Source of the DNA: Symbiodinium sp. CCMP2592
Lineage: Eukaryota; Sar; Dinophyceae; Suessiales; Symbiodiniaceae
DNA length: 64,000 nt
Direction of reading: 5' to 3'
Assembly: GCA_905221615.1 (NCBI GenBank)
Contig: CAJNDT010002824.1
Coordinates: forward strand, 679,501 to 743,500
Shown here one piece after another: positions 10,911-21,938 of this stretch. Numbering within the stretch: position 1 is the stretch's first letter; each line of letters opens with the position of its first letter. The translations under genes and the position numbers were made by a program. The notes below the pieces were generated by a model. It was not told where the DNA came from. It ran no database searches and was given only the letters and a program-made list of their open reading frames with translations.

Positions 10911-11112
10911 TATGGGCAGTCTGGCGCGCTTGCTTCTGGTGGCCGGAGGTTTTCTGGCCATGCAGGAGATTTTAGCAATAGGAATAATTGGAATGCTGGC
11001 TACACAATTCTGGCTTGGCTTACTGCTCAAAGCATGCGGCCTGCAGGACTACCTCAAGCCGCACACTCAGTGCCTGTGCGCATACGCATTTCTTATTGAT
11101 AGTCTCCGATGA
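10911..11112 (+). CDS. Candidate membrane-protein exon
   Basis: From ATG 10911 the frame encodes 66 residues to TGA. Two strongly hydrophobic segments (LARLLLVAGGFLAMQEILAI and GIIGMLATQFWLGLLL) could be a signal anchor plus one membrane span. The tail is Cys-containing. It may be a short gene or an exon of a larger membrane protein. No family recognised. Confidence 0.35.
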
Positions 11113-11980
11113 TCTCAGCGGCCGTCTGCCTGACATGCCAGCCCCTCAACAAACTCAAAGTGCATGCTAGAAAGGGCAACGGCAGGATCGCAACACATCA
11201 AAACCATATCAGACAGGCGGGACATCCATTCTGAGCGCATAGCAGCATCATGGCACCATCGGCACAAATCCGCTTCCTCCCGCCTGTCAAACTTCTGCGC
11301 CAATCTTTCCCATTGCAAAGGTCTCGAAATGTGCAACGGAGATGTGGGAATGTTCTGCCATCACCTCTGATACAGTCAGGTTCTGCATCCGGCTTGTCGG
11401 CTGCAAAGTCTTCCAGGGCAACAGCATGTACCACGTGGAAGGGGTTGTAGCAGCAAGCTGAGAGTCCGTGCGGTGTGGAGACACCTGATGTTGCTCTCTC
11501 ACCTCTGTCGTGCTGAGGCACTGCCTCAAGTCGGCATCCCTGTACATCTGCTTCGGCCATGCTCCCCTGAGTGCCCCAAAGGCTCTTGCGACTGCTGCTA
11601 TTTCGAGAAGTGGTCAAGCTTGTGAACTACGCATGCCGGACCAGCATGCAGGTGACAACGGCTTTGCTCCTCATGTTCTGGCCTTGGGGGAATGGCGCTT
11701 TGAGGACTTGGAGGCCCTCCGACTCAAGTGCGAGCTGCACTAAGCCACTAAGCCGACACGCGAATTGCAAGTCCTCAGGAGTGTAGTGGTGCATCGAACG
11801 ACTCGATCGAGCGGAATGAGGACCTTTGGCCTTTGGTTTTATTCTGACAGCAGTTCATTCGTGCTGGTTGGCCTTCCGTCCAGGATGTGCAAGGTTTGGT
11901 GAGCGACTACAAGGAGGTGCCAGCCGAGGCATGCGATCAGGATGTCGCTTTTGTTGGAGGTTCAGTTCTGATGCGGAATT
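11113..11980. other. No gene supported
   Basis: Overlapping opposing ORFs of up to 139 codons without motifs. I see no repeat structure. Confidence 0.3.
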
Positions 11981-11984
11981 GCAG

Positions 11985-12165
11985 CCTGCAAAGGCAAAGG
12001 TATGGAAAACATCGACGCTACAGTTTGAGCCGGACGACGAGGCAGTCTGTTTCCGTGAGCTGGACTGGTGCAATGCAATGCGTATGCCAGAGGCGCTGTA
12101 CTTGGAGCTCCTCCGAATAGAGGCCAAGGCACGATACCTTCGGCCTGCAGATGTCATGTTTGCAC
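11985..12165 (+). CDS. Candidate exon with SWIRM-like helices
   Basis: The open frame includes FRELDWCNAMRMPEALYLEL followed by LRIEAKARYLRPADVM. The spacing of L..C....M.P..YL.L...E......L...D resembles the SWIRM domain at the end of ADA2-type transcriptional adaptors, chromatin proteins that bind DNA or nucleosomes. Only about 40 residues can be aligned by eye, and the ending basic helix is missing. A following exon at 12388 might continue the gene. SWIRM assignment is an inference of moderate-to-low strength. Confidence 0.35.
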
Positions 12166-12387
12166 ACGCCTGCACATCACGCAGCTGCTTTCCTACCCGC
12201 CGAGGCTGACGTGCGCGAGACGTTCGCGAAGCTTTGTGAGCAGTGCTGTGTGGCAGTGGTGTCGACAGAGGAAGGGTTGTTTCGGAGCATCTGAGTGAGC
12301 CAGCCTTTTCATTTGTTGCACTGTGGTATGTCCGTGCCATCATGAAGTCCTAGAAACCTAAACTACGTCGAGCGTCTTGGACTTTGC

Positions 12388-12483
12388 AGGACAACGAAAT
12401 TGTGGACGCCATTGACGGCACCCCAGCAGGGCGTGTGACAAAGCGACTTTTACAGTGCGTGCACATCTGGGGCCCGAACGGGT
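12388..12483 (+). CDS. Unidentified short terminal exon
   Basis: After a TTTGCAG acceptor, a 31-codon frame reads DNEIVDAIDGTPAGRVTKRL and ends at TGA. The EIV.AIDG.P pattern is reminiscent of a PDZ carboxylate-loop strand, but the segment is too short to decide. It could be the next exon of the SWIRM-like gene or a separate gene. Confidence 0.3.
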
Positions 12484-13060
12484 GAACGCAATTTCTTCAG
12501 GTTAGGCCCCGGATTGCGATCTGACGGACATGCACCTAGCTAACTCAGATGCCTGGATGGCACCTGAGGCACAGTCCGTCGACGGCATGCTGCTGCATGA
12601 GGCAGCCGTTCCGCTGCCCTCGTCTCAGCTGCTTCAGCAGACAGATCCAAGCGAGATCAAAGATTCAATCAAAGGCTGACGCAGTTCGGCTGGTGCCGCA
12701 GAGACATGGAGGAGCAAGATGATGCCTCCTTCACCCTGCGGTGGGCTAAGCTGAGCTCCTGTCTACATGACGCTTCTAGTCTGTAATCCTTCAAGCAATC
12801 TTCGGATCTCAGTTGGGATCCGCCAGACGCAGCTCCTGTCGACAACTTAGAAGAGTCGCATGGGGCATGATCTCTAAACCTTGCGTTTCGACATGAGCGC
12901 TCATGATCGCCTGCTGAGGTGCTTCCCGGATTCTTCCGCTTGTCCATACGACCTCCTCCGTCTTGGCTTCAGCTTGTGTCAGTTTTGCATAGCCCGAGCT
13001 TGGTGGCTGCGTGCTGGAGGCCAGATCCGCCAGGACTGACGGAGGCTCAGAAATGGCTTA
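12484..13060. other. No gene supported
   Basis: ORFs under 95 codons on both strands, with no recognised motif or repeat. Confidence 0.3.
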
Positions 13061-13066
13061 TGGAGA

Positions 13067-13312
13067 TTGAAGATAGCACCCTTCGACGTGCCAAGGGTAT
13101 TCACGTTCGCCGCTGTAACCAGAAATCCTAGACTTGCAGATGCGATGCTCAGAAAGGCAGCCAGGGAGATTCGGAGATTCGAAAACTGCGCCGCCTTTTG
13201 TTGTGTTTGTGCGAAAGCCAACGATCATGTGAATTCAGCTCCGGCTTGGGAGCTTCGGGCCTTGGAGCAGAGAGGACGACGGATGAGCCGCTTTTGCGAT
13301 CACAAACACCTG
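13067..13312 (+). CDS. Unidentified candidate exon
   Basis: A plus-strand frame of 81 codons contains a plausible helical segment (RLADAMLRKAAREIRRFENC) followed by Cys-containing sequence. An overlapping frame just upstream (GLTEAQKWLMEIEDSTLRRA) also looks coding and could be the preceding exon. No family recognised. Confidence 0.3.
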
Positions 13313-13698
13313 TAGAAAAATTATCAGGCCGCTGCGGGAAAGTGAGCAAAACAACGGCATGCTACTCAGCGCTCTCAAAGAGTCTTCCTGGAGAAAGTTC
13401 GATACCTCCTGTCCTGAACATCCTCAGCCACGGACTACCCAAGATGAAGAAAACCACAAGGACAGACTGGGAGACTGGCCGAATGCGGAGCAAGAAGCTT
13501 TTCATTTGTGCCACGACTAACAGCATGCCGTAAACGGCCCAAGCCTACCCGTACCAGAGCTCCATTCTTACCTACTCTTTGCCAGCCTATCGACTGTCGA
13601 GGAAAACGACATCCTTCGCGATTTGCGAGCATCTGTAGCTCCTTGTTGCGATGAGCCTCAGAGCTCTCAGAGCTCTTCGAGCTTATAGATGTTGTCGC

Positions 13699-14538
13699 TC
13701 ACGACCGAGAGTCGGACCGACCTGGAGCGGAGAAGATCATCAGACAGAAGATCATTAGCCACCAAGCCTTCAACAGTTGGCAATGCTTGTCGAAGAACTG
13801 GAGGTGAGATGTGAGAGTACATAGAGCGAGGAAGCTTGGTTGACATCCGGTCAAATTTGGCATGTGGAAGTCTGACAATCGCAACTGCTTGAGATTACAC
13901 TGCAGACTCGAAGGGAAAGGGGGAAGCATTGGCAAATCGGAGTGCATCGGGATCGAAACCATGACGGAGAGGCCTGCGCGCTCTGTATGCCCAGCCCAGG
14001 TCCGACACCGTGTGGTCAGCCGATTCCTCAGAGCCCTCGCTGCCAGAGCCTGAAGCTGGAGCCCAGAGCAAAGTAGGTCATCATATCCTTTGATGCAGAG
14101 CTGCCCTTCGAACTGGTCCACGGCTCGGTGGCTAACGCCGACGCTTAAATTGGGTCGGGCAGGAAGCTCCAATGTGTCAGAAGTTGAGGTCTGGCAGTCA
14201 GTCGAGCGGCAGACTCGGCAAATTTTGTCCAACAGGAGTGTAACATGTTGTTGCAATTTCGCCACTCGCCCAGAAGCTTGCAGATGCCCCAGGCTTGATG
14301 TGAAGAATGCATTCACAAGCGTCTCCAATAAATGGTCTGAGTCATGCTGGCGAATTGCGCGATCTGGATGGTGCTGATTTCTTTTTGCATCAGTGGGTCG
14401 AGAACAGGGGCCGAGATCATCCTTGTGTGCGATGCCGCCAGGATTGGCTGGCCTGGTGGAGAACAAGAGATGCTGGAAGTTGTGCACAAGGCCTCGGCCA
14501 GTCAACAAGTCCGCGATCCGCGAAAGCACCGGGTCCAC
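13699..14538 (-). CDS. Unidentified minus-strand ORF (279 codons)
   Basis: This is the longest open frame between the SET gene and the ABC transporter. The peptide is rich in Leu, Ser, Arg, His and Cys and includes helical stretches such as LLETLVNAFFTSSLGHLQ, but no known motif, membrane segment or signal peptide. The plus strand over the same bases carries short frames only. Codon quality is ambiguous, so it could be a real single-exon gene or a fortuitous opening. Confidence 0.3.
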   Translation of the reverse strand: MDPVLSRIADLLTGRGLVHNFQHLLFSTRPANPGGIAHKDDLGPCSRPTDAKRNQHHPDRAIRQHDSDHLLETLVNAFFTSSLGHLQASGRVAKLQQHVTLLLDKICRVCRSTDCQTSTSDTLELPARPNLSVGVSHRAVDQFEGQLCIKGYDDLLCSGLQLQALAARALRNRLTTRCRTWAGHTERAGLSVMVSIPMHSDLPMLPPFPSSLQCNLKQLRLSDFHMPNLTGCQPSFLALCTLTSHLQFFDKHCQLLKAWWLMIFCLMIFSAPGRSDSRS

Positions 14539-15390
14539 TTCTAATTAGGGAATCCGTGTTGCGATTTCGAAGCACGGACTTGGTTCCCTCGGCCAGCACG
14601 ACAAAACGAAGCTAGCTCATCGAATCTCCTTGTGGTTCTGTTGCCTTTAGGATTTGGAGTGCTTCGTCAGTCCCGGATGCACGGGTCCATAAGCCGTGCA
14701 CGGTGCCCGAGCATTGGGCTTAAGGAGGGGTTCGGGCCACTCCAATCCGCCTGTCGGGACGAGGGCAAATCTTTAACAATGATAGACATGACGAAACACA
14801 GACTCCTGGCCTTACAGCACTGAAAGCATCGAAGCGAACCGTTTGGCAAAAAGGTATTAGAGCTTTGGGAGTGTGTCTGACTCCCAGCTCCCTGGAACAG
14901 GCAGTGGCATCAAATGGCGAAGCCGCAGTTGCTCGAGGGCTGACCCACAGTCAGATCCTTGGCAATCCCTTGTCATCTTGACTGTTCCAAGCTGGCCAGC
15001 TGGTCTGCTGCCTGTAGTGAGATGGGTCAGCAGAAGGTGCTTCGTAGAGGCGGTTGAGACAGACAAGTCATCACAAGGCCCAGCGTAAGCTTTGTAATGA
15101 AGGCTCGGCCTCGCGCATCGCAGATCGGCTCATGGCCGCCGTCGCCTGCCGTGTGCCTGCCCTGAAAAAACTGCACCTGCGAAGCGCAAAGTCTGCATGG
15201 TCCAGGTAGTGGCTGAACCCGAAGCAGCACAAGCTCAAGGCAGGTTGCGCTCGACATCGCTCGATTAAAGATATAGAGTTTATTGCGATATGATTTTGCA
15301 GGCTCAGCCAGCCGCGGAAAGGCAGCCCCCATTGAAATTTCAGAAGTGCTGTGTTGATCGCGCCGTGAGACTGAGACCGTTCGCTGGCAG
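14539..15390. other. No gene supported
   Basis: Short opposing ORFs only. The minus-strand 15071-15505 frame overlaps a better plus-strand exon and is treated as a shadow. Confidence 0.3.
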
Positions 15391-15699
15391 TCACCATGGT
15401 CCAGTCTTGTAGACCATCTCGCAGAAGTGCAGGGCAATGCGAAGAGTGCACTTCGAGACCTCGTGGAGATAAAAATGCAAGATGCTTCCGACTCAGCACA
15501 CGCAAGTCTAGCAGTATTGATTACTTGGAACTTCCTTGCTCATTTGCCTGTTCTGAAGAAGGCATGGATGCCAGCAGTTGTCGTCCAAGAAGCTCCTCAG
15601 ACTTTGTATGTATCCCTTGCAACGGGGGCATTGGCCAAAGACTTGGCGCAGACGGTTTATCATCAACATCAAGCTGCAACAGCAAGGTTTTCATACTGA
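15391..15699 (+). CDS. Alpha-helical exon, possibly ARM/HEAT-like
   Basis: The exon opens directly after a CGCTGGCAG acceptor. It reads in one frame as amphipathic helices (SLVDHLAEVQGNAKSALRDL, then HASLAVLITWNFLAHLPVLK and LYVSLATGALAKDLAQTVYH). Alternating helices with small residues are typical of armadillo or HEAT solenoids, but no diagnostic repeat is complete. The 3' boundary is unclear; an AAG/GTTTTC donor at about 15684 is possible. The function is unknown, but the peptide makes coding status likely. Confidence 0.5.
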   Translation, partial: SPWSSLVDHLAEVQGNAKSALRDLVEIKMQDASDSAHASLAVLITWNFLAHLPVLKKAWMPAVVVQEAPQTLYVSLATGALAKDLAQTVYHQHQAATARFSY

Positions 15700-16423
15700 C
15701 ATGCATTGCCAAGGCCACTGGAAAGCATCGCAACATGCCTGGATTCGAGGGGCTGGTGCCTCAGATCCAGTTTTTTCTGTGCAGAAGCCCAGGGCTCAAA
15801 GAGTTCAGGCCACGATTGTACCCTGTTCCGCCGGTGGAGCCGCAAGTCCAGACCCGCGCAGTCCAGAGCCAAGAAAACATCGCAAAAGAGCTGGCTGAGA
15901 ATCCGTAGCATATTGCCATTTTCTCTTTGCCTTGTCTGTGATGGGCGAATCCACTCCTCGGAGGATCTCCAGGCGCTTGAGCCTGTGGCTTAGCTGGGGG
16001 GTACACGTATTTGCTGTTGTACGAGAGCCGGCAACTTTAAGCCTTTCGTCGAGGCGCGGAGCAGAGTCCTCGAGGGTCACACGTCGATTCAGTGTGAAAC
16101 TCAGCAAGGAAGCCGTTGTGCCATCCCGTGTCTAGTCTAAGCTAGAGTGCGAGACTTCGCATCTCTGCCCCAGATGTCGACGCGGAATGCCAAGAGGGCG
16201 CCCGGACGGAGGAGCCAGCGGCGCCCGCTGTAGCTCCTGTCCTGACGCGGGGCGCCTGGCTGCCCAAGCCAACCTTGGCCTGCCTGGCAAGCTTCACTCC
16301 ATTCCGAACCATGGCGTCGCCGGACGTCGTATGACGATGACAGGCATACGAACTCGGTGGGAGCTCGAGCAGCACGAGCCCACCTTCAGTCAGCACAGCT
16401 GGCACGATTAGTGCCTGTGCAGC

Positions 16424-17404
16424 ATGGCATCCAAGTCGCATGCCCGAAGTGAAAGACGGACAGGTCTGCTGCGAGGAAAAGAGGTTCGAGTCGACGGGTG
16501 CTCGTGGGTCTCGGCTTCATGGACTACGGTTGGTCTTCCAGAGCTCAACAGCAGTGGAAAGGCCATGACATTCCTGCAATGTGCAAGTGCAGCCGGCAGT
16601 GATGAAGACGATTTCTGCACGGCATACTCGGTGGAAAGGTGTACTATGAGCTGCACATCGAGTCGCATGACACCCCGCAGATAGGCCCCAAATCTGCCTT
16701 GTTCTCTTGACTCTTGATGTCTTTTGTTCTCGAGGCTGGGCCTCGGAGAAGTTTCGCTTCTTTGGGGACACCTGGCTTTACGGGGTTGGCAGCGACCTCG
16801 TCCTTCGCTCTTCGCTCTGCCGCACGCTTTCGCTTTCGCTACCTTTCGCTCCATGGTGTAGCCTGGTGAGGTGATGACCTTGAAAGTTGGGGAGTGGATG
16901 GCAAGCCACTGAGAGAAGTCGCTGAGATTCGTGACCCTGAGATGGACCGATTGCCTGTGAGGCGCGAGACAAAAGATTTGGCACGGCGGCGAGGCTCGCC
17001 CTAAATACCCATCATCTCGGCTGTCGCCAGCGACATGTGGACCTGTGGTAGCCAGAGACATATAGACACATATGTAGCAGGCCGGAAGCTATCCTTCTTC
17101 CTGGGCGAAAGAGGTGCGAAATAGCCTGCAAACGGCAAAGACATCTGCCGTGCAGAAAGCTCTGTGGGCAGCAGGTGGTTGTGGGCTGCGCAGCCGACGT
17201 GCCTGCCGGGATCTTGCAGTTCAGCACAGACGGTGTCTGGGTGACCCCTGCTACATTCACGGGTGTGCAGTGCGCCGGGACCCCGGCCACGGTCAAGTAA
17301 GAAAGCAACGTTGGACGATGCTCGCTATATGCAAGGCCTCCATCTATCCCGCGGTATCTGGGCAGATGACGGCAACTTTCAAGATCCGTCCGGAGGACAG
17401 TTAG
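16424..17404 (+). CDS. SPRY-domain protein gene, at least five exons
   Basis: Five short segments, in order, spell a SPRY domain, a protein-interaction beta-sandwich. They are GGKVYYELHIESHDTPQIG (ending 16684), WASEKFRFFGDTWLYGVGSD (16735-16796), RQKIWHGGEARPKYPSSRLS (about 16962-17040), VVVGCAADVPAGILQFSTDG and flanks (about 17172-17296) and ASIYPAVSGQMTATFKIRPE ending at TAG 17402-17404. The first junction is exact: intron 16685-16734 is 50 bp, begins GC, ends AG, and rejoins the glycine of PQIG to WAS. The GTAAGA at 17297 is a candidate donor, although GTCAAG five bases earlier preserves the frame better. The SWAFDG strand expected after GVGSD is not found, so a micro-exon may be missing. 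ATG 16424 (MASKSHARSERRTGLLRGKE) is a possible start. The partner protein is unknown. Confidence 0.75.
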
Positions 17405-18029
17405 ATTCTGTCGTGCTACCGCTACTGGTATCAAAGCTGCTACTACAGCCTGCCGACTTTCTTGTGCAGTAAATGCCCATTTCGAAGCAGGAATGGCTCC
17501 ATGGCCCACCGGATGACTCGTTTGCCGCATTGTCTGCTTGTGCATTGAGCCCAGCCATGCCCAGATGCAACCATGGCACAGCTTGAGCTCCAGCCTCACA
17601 TAAGGTCCGAAGCCCGCAATCTCTGTCTGCTCCATTGCGCTTCCCACCGGAATGGGTCGCAGCCTCTTCTGATTTTGAATCAGACTGGTAATTAGTATCC
17701 TCGCAACATTGCAACATCCTGGAATGTAGACGATCCGCTTCGTTCGGTCTAGGCCAGGAAAGAACGAGATTAGACAAACGAAGAGTTCAGCGAGCAAGGA
17801 AGAAACTCCCAAGAAGGGGCTTATTGAGCATTGCGGCGGCTCTTTGCCAAAGCATTCGATGCAACGAGGAACTGACTCTTTGACTAGTCAAGACATTCCA
17901 AATGACCGGAGGGAATCGGTACTGTATCTGTCTGCATGCGCAAATAGATATGGTGCATAGTCACACCGAGAAGTCGCACTGAAATGCCGGCAGCTGACAC
18001 GACTCCACGGGAACGATTTCTGAAGCGGC
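17405..18029. other. No gene supported
   Basis: Minus-strand ORFs over this stretch (17012-17812 and 17379-17777) overlap the SPRY exons and lack motifs. Nothing else is visible. Confidence 0.3.
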
Positions 18030-18922
18030 ATGTCAGGGGAGGCTCAAGCGAACCTTAAGGTCCTCGAAGGCCCCGAGTAGAGGATCAGATCAACTTCGCA
18101 TTCAATGCTCCGAGCTTTGAGGCTCTCGCAAAGGGCTTGCAGCATCTGGCAGAGCGCCAGAAGGCGGCTTCTCGTTCGATGGGGTGCCAGGGTACCAGAA
18201 TGTCGACAAAGCTCAATTCCAGGTGGACCTGCTGACGACACTGCGACTGTCCTGCTCAGTGGTTCTGCAGACAGCTTGGAGACTGAAGTGACTGACATCG
18301 TTTTCCCTCAGCTGTTCTTGTTTCAATACAGGCCAACTTTGGAAGACTTGTACGCTGCACAAACAAAGCGTCGATTGCCTAAGTTTCCGTGTACCTTGTC
18401 TTTGGCTTCGAGCTGCTCTGGTACCTTCGACAGACTGCGTGAGAGGTGACGACCAAGCATCACCGGCTGTGGAGGTCCGACACATGCACATGGATTGCAC
18501 TGGTGGCGATTGTGTTGTCCTCATCTTGGATCCAAACTCTCCAAAAGATCCACGCATCATTCCAAAAGACTTGCAGGATGCATCGGACGAGCTTTTCGAC
18601 TTCGTTCTCGATCAGGCACCTGCGGAAGTAGGTTATGGAGCTCAGCAGAAAATGTTCGAATTGCCAGGACGGACAGCCACGTGCCAGCGAGGCATGGGAG
18701 GAGACGCCAGCGGCTCAGGAACGCTTCGAAGAGTGCACAGTGCTAGCTTCGGCCGCGACTCCAGGCTGGACACGCTGGGCCTCTCAGCAGAGACGGCTGC
18801 TGGCGCAGCTTTGCGGCTGTCCCACCGGCATGTGCCAGTCATGTCACATGTCGTTGATGAACGGGGAGAGCAAGATCGCCCGAAACGGTATTCACACATC
18901 ATGTGCAGGTGAAGTGGCGTAG
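18030..18922 (+). CDS. Unidentified multi-exon gene
   Basis: A possible start at ATG 18030 (MSGEAQANLKVLEGPE) is followed by a clean helical exon at 18080-18235 (NAPSFEALAKGLQHLAERQK). A TTTCCCTCAG acceptor at about 18310 precedes LFLFQYRPTLEDLYAAQTKR. A longer open frame at 18439-18912 contains CVVLILDPNSPKDPRIIPKD and an acidic helix. The last 290 bp are open in two frames, one Cys-rich (CGCPTGMCQSCHMSL). No domain is recognised. The strand and gene-like nature look right, but the exon structure is only partly resolved. Confidence 0.45.
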
Positions 18923-18967
18923 GAAATGGTGGGACAGAGAGATGGTTTTGCAAACGTGTACCAGATG

Positions 18968-19022
18968 CGTTTACATTTAAATGCACTTTTTTGATACGTT
19001 TACAATTTAAATGCACTTTTTG
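18968..19022 (+). repeat. Short direct repeat around ATTTAAATGCAC
   Basis: Two tandem copies of a unit about 28 bp long (GTTTACATTTAAATGCACTT, then a T run; and GTTTACAATTTAAATGCAC, then a T run). The AT-rich units contain the palindrome ATTTAAAT and stand out in GC-rich DNA. Confidence 0.75.
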
Positions 19023-19029
19023 CCGGCTT

Positions 19030-20620
19030 CGGCTGCCACTGTGTCATCTGATTTATGCCACTTCCTGCCCGTTTTAATCATGCAGGTGGTCAGTCAGGGA
19101 ACTCACCGCTCTTGATCGACATGAAGCTGCTTGAGTCACGGGGTCGGACAGCTATGATGAGTGCAGATGATGGATGGAGGATGGAGGGGCCCCATTTTAC
19201 CAATCGAGTCTGTCATACCTTTATGTCACATGCATGTGTGCGTCTGTAGTTCCACATCGTCATATACCTTCGTAATCCGAAGCATTGCTTGCATGGTTTC
19301 AAGTTTCTGCCGTCTGTGTTCTTCAGCTTGACTGCCGAAAGCTGTGCTGCTGAGTGTATCATCGCTTCTTCGTTTCGCTAGCCTGCTTGAGACAGTACCT
19401 CTGCTGCCACTTCGGGCGAGCACATGGAGTGCCTCTACATGCTGAGACGCTTCCACGGGCAACTTGCTGTTCAGCATTTCAACATCGAGTCGTAAGTTTC
19501 GCTTTGCCTATAAAAGCGTGCATTGATGTGTGGAAGCCTGTCTGCGATTGTCTACTTGTCAGTCGGAAGTGTGCTCTTGCAGTGAGAGTTGCCCAAGCAG
19601 GCTGTGGCAAGCAGACGCAGACGTTCAGTCGACACGCTTGTCTGCCAAGCTGCAAGACCTTTGCTCCCACCAGGCCTGGCTGGAGTCAGTGTGAGAAAGA
19701 GGAAGGAACCGAGCTCTGGAGAAGAAAAAAGATCATGCCCAGTGAAAGAACGCAGAGAAAGACAGTAAGGGGGAGTTAGGTCCAGTTAGGTTTGGGGGTA
19801 GGCAGGTCTAGGCAGTGAGTTCCCGAAACGGAAGTGGGGGAAAGAAGTTCACAGAGCCCGAGCGTGTTCCTGTAAGTCTTGCACCTAGTGCCCCCTTCTC
19901 CAGTGCATCGCCGGAGTTTTTCTTCTTAGCAGCAGTTAGCAAGATTCTTTGGAAGCTTGTGATCGTGTTGCAGACTGTTCCGTCGAGGACGCCGGACTCA
20001 TGCGTGAGGGATCATGAGGGGGAGTTCACTCATCGGGGTTGCAGCGAGTCTTGGACTCTTCCGCAAAGAGAGAAGGAAGGGCACTCAGACAGTTGCATGG
20101 GGGGCGGGGGGCTCTGGCCTCTCTGCATGGGACTTTCCCTGTCCTCAGGAGGTCCACCATAACCAGCATCTATCTCAAAGCAGGCATCAACATACAGGAT
20201 CTTCCAGACTTTGAATACGTCTTTGATGCTGGCAGACTTATCACGGCTACCTAGAACCCTCACGGGGCGGTCGAACGGTCCCCTATGCTTGGGAGGGAAG
20301 ACGGGTGCCTGTAGAACGACGCGTAGTCAGTGCCTAGAGCAACGACAGCTTCTAGTCGAATTGAGACTTCCGGGTGCGGTCGGATGTCACGGGCTTGAAA
20401 GCAGCAGTTGAGTCTCTTGTCTTGTTTCATGCAGACCAACTCGAGATTTGACATGGTCGCGTGGAGGGGGGTGTCGGACTAGCTGCCTGTTCCGCTTAGA
20501 CCGGTGAAAGAAGGAGAGGAAGAGAGAGATACCCAAGAGCCACTTTCTGGCATAGGAGCCATGTTGCCTGTACGGGATTAATTAATTTCCCAAGCTGTCA
20601 TCGGCGACGCAGAGAGGCTT
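19030..20620. other. No gene supported
   Basis: ORFs of up to 141 codons (19354-19779 plus) lack motifs. There are purine-rich patches near 19690-19860 and 20060-20110. I see no exon I can defend. Confidence 0.3.
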
Positions 20621-20625
20621 AAGTG

Positions 20626-20657
20626 ATGCTGCTGCTGCTGCTGCTGCTGCTGCTGAT
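20626..20657 (+). repeat. (GCT)10 trinucleotide microsatellite
   Basis: Ten uninterrupted GCT/CTG units. No convincing coding frame passes through it. Confidence 0.95.
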
Positions 20658-21134
20658 GACTGACACCGACAGCCGTGCAGATTTCGGGCGGTCAATGCTG
20701 TATCGCGCGGGCAATCGTCGGTGCATACCCCGGAGACTGAGAATGCCAAGCCAGGAAAGGGGTGGCTCGGGCAAGCTGCCGGCCACCCTCTAGAAGACGT
20801 GCGTGCTCACAGGGTGAAGCACGACTGAGGGTGCACAAGAACAGGAGCAATCGGCACAGGGACCTCGGTCAGCATTCCCATATTGCGTTGTGTAAGAGAC
20901 CCCTCCCTGTGCTTTCCTACAACCCAGCGAGGAACCTGGCAACGGATCCCTGCAAAGGAGATTCCAGAAAACACAACCTTGAGATCCCAGCACTTATGTG
21001 GCCTTCTGGGCCGCCAAGAGAAGAGCAGTGAGATGCAGTGAGTATAGAAGACGCATAGAAGCATTCCTCGCAAGTGCCAAGTTTCTCTTTGCTACGCGCT
21101 GACAATTGTCCAGGTTGCTTTGGTCAGCGACAGC

Positions 21135-21395
21135 ATGCCTTCGTGGGTACTTCGACTTGGCACCCTGATGAGCCTCGTCTTTCTGGCCATGTGTGAAATT
21201 ACGCAAACTGGAACATTTGAGACCGAGGCCGCAGCTGTTCGATCGCCACTGCCGCGAAGTGCTGCTGAGGCTCTCCTTGACCTGCCTGGCACCTCAAACC
21301 TGCGCTACATCATTCGTAAGCTTACAGGCTCGCCAAGTTTTGGCAGTCGGGGTACATTAGCATGGCACAGAGAGCTCGTGGATGTCGTGTTCTAA
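21135..21395 (+). CDS. Candidate first exon of a secreted or membrane protein
   Basis: From ATG 21135 the frame begins MPSWVLRLGTLMSLVFLAMC, a good signal peptide (hydrophobic core, small residue near Ala18). It is followed by a polar, Ser/Pro/Ala-containing mature region to about residue 60. A GTAAGC donor-like site at about 21315 suggests that the exon ends there, with the remaining open frame to 21395 being intron. The function is unknown. Downstream frames at 21546-21938 may continue it. Confidence 0.4.
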   Translation: MPSWVLRLGTLMSLVFLAMCEITQTGTFETEAAAVRSPLPRSAAEALLDLPGTSNLRYIIRKLTGSPSFGSRGTLAWHRELVDVVF

Positions 21396-21545
21396 ATTCA
21401 CAACCAATCCCGCGGTGCCTGAGCCGTTCGTCCCTACTGTACCATCCGTCTGGCTGCATGCCTGTTTCTTGATGCGTTCATTTCACCAGCTTGCCGGGGA
21501 TTTGGTCTGCGATATTGGAGTAGAGTCCAGACATGGCCAGACTCG

Positions 21546-21938
21546 TTGGATTTTTGGACCCGTGGCCCCAGGGACGTGGGAACCGCAATGTCACTCCTCT
21601 TCCCGTTCGCTCCCCTTCACATCACGGCCAGGGGCCTCGCTGGAAAGACATCACAAGAAATTACAAACTCCGAACGCCCCTCCCAGAAGCCTACCAGTAC
21701 CTGGCAAATCATTCCTTTCCTTGCCCAACATAGCTTATCTTCCATTTCGTTGCGCCGTGGCGACATAGACATGGCCGGCGACGAGTTGCAAGCGATGACT
21801 CGCATTTTGTCATTGACGCCTCTGAGAGTCAACATCACAGAGATTAGAGATCGAAGATTTGTCCGGAATGGTGAGTTGCCGCTCCACTGCACCAGGGCCC
21901 TGTGGCCCTGGTGGGAAGTTTTCGTTTCAGCCACCTAG
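21546..21938 (+). CDS. Unidentified candidate exons
   Basis: The 130-codon frame includes GDELQAMTRILSLTPLRVNI and TEIRDRRFVRNG, which look coding. An overlapping frame (21533-21733) contains RWKDITRNYKLRTPLPEAYQ, also protein-like. The two frames suggest separate exons of one gene, possibly that of the signal-peptide exon at 21135. No family recognised. Confidence 0.3.
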   Translation: MDFWTRGPRDVGTAMSLLFPFAPLHITARGLAGKTSQEITNSERPSQKPTSTWQIIPFLAQHSLSSISLRRGDIDMAGDELQAMTRILSLTPLRVNITEIRDRRFVRNGELPLHCTRALWPWWEVFVSAT

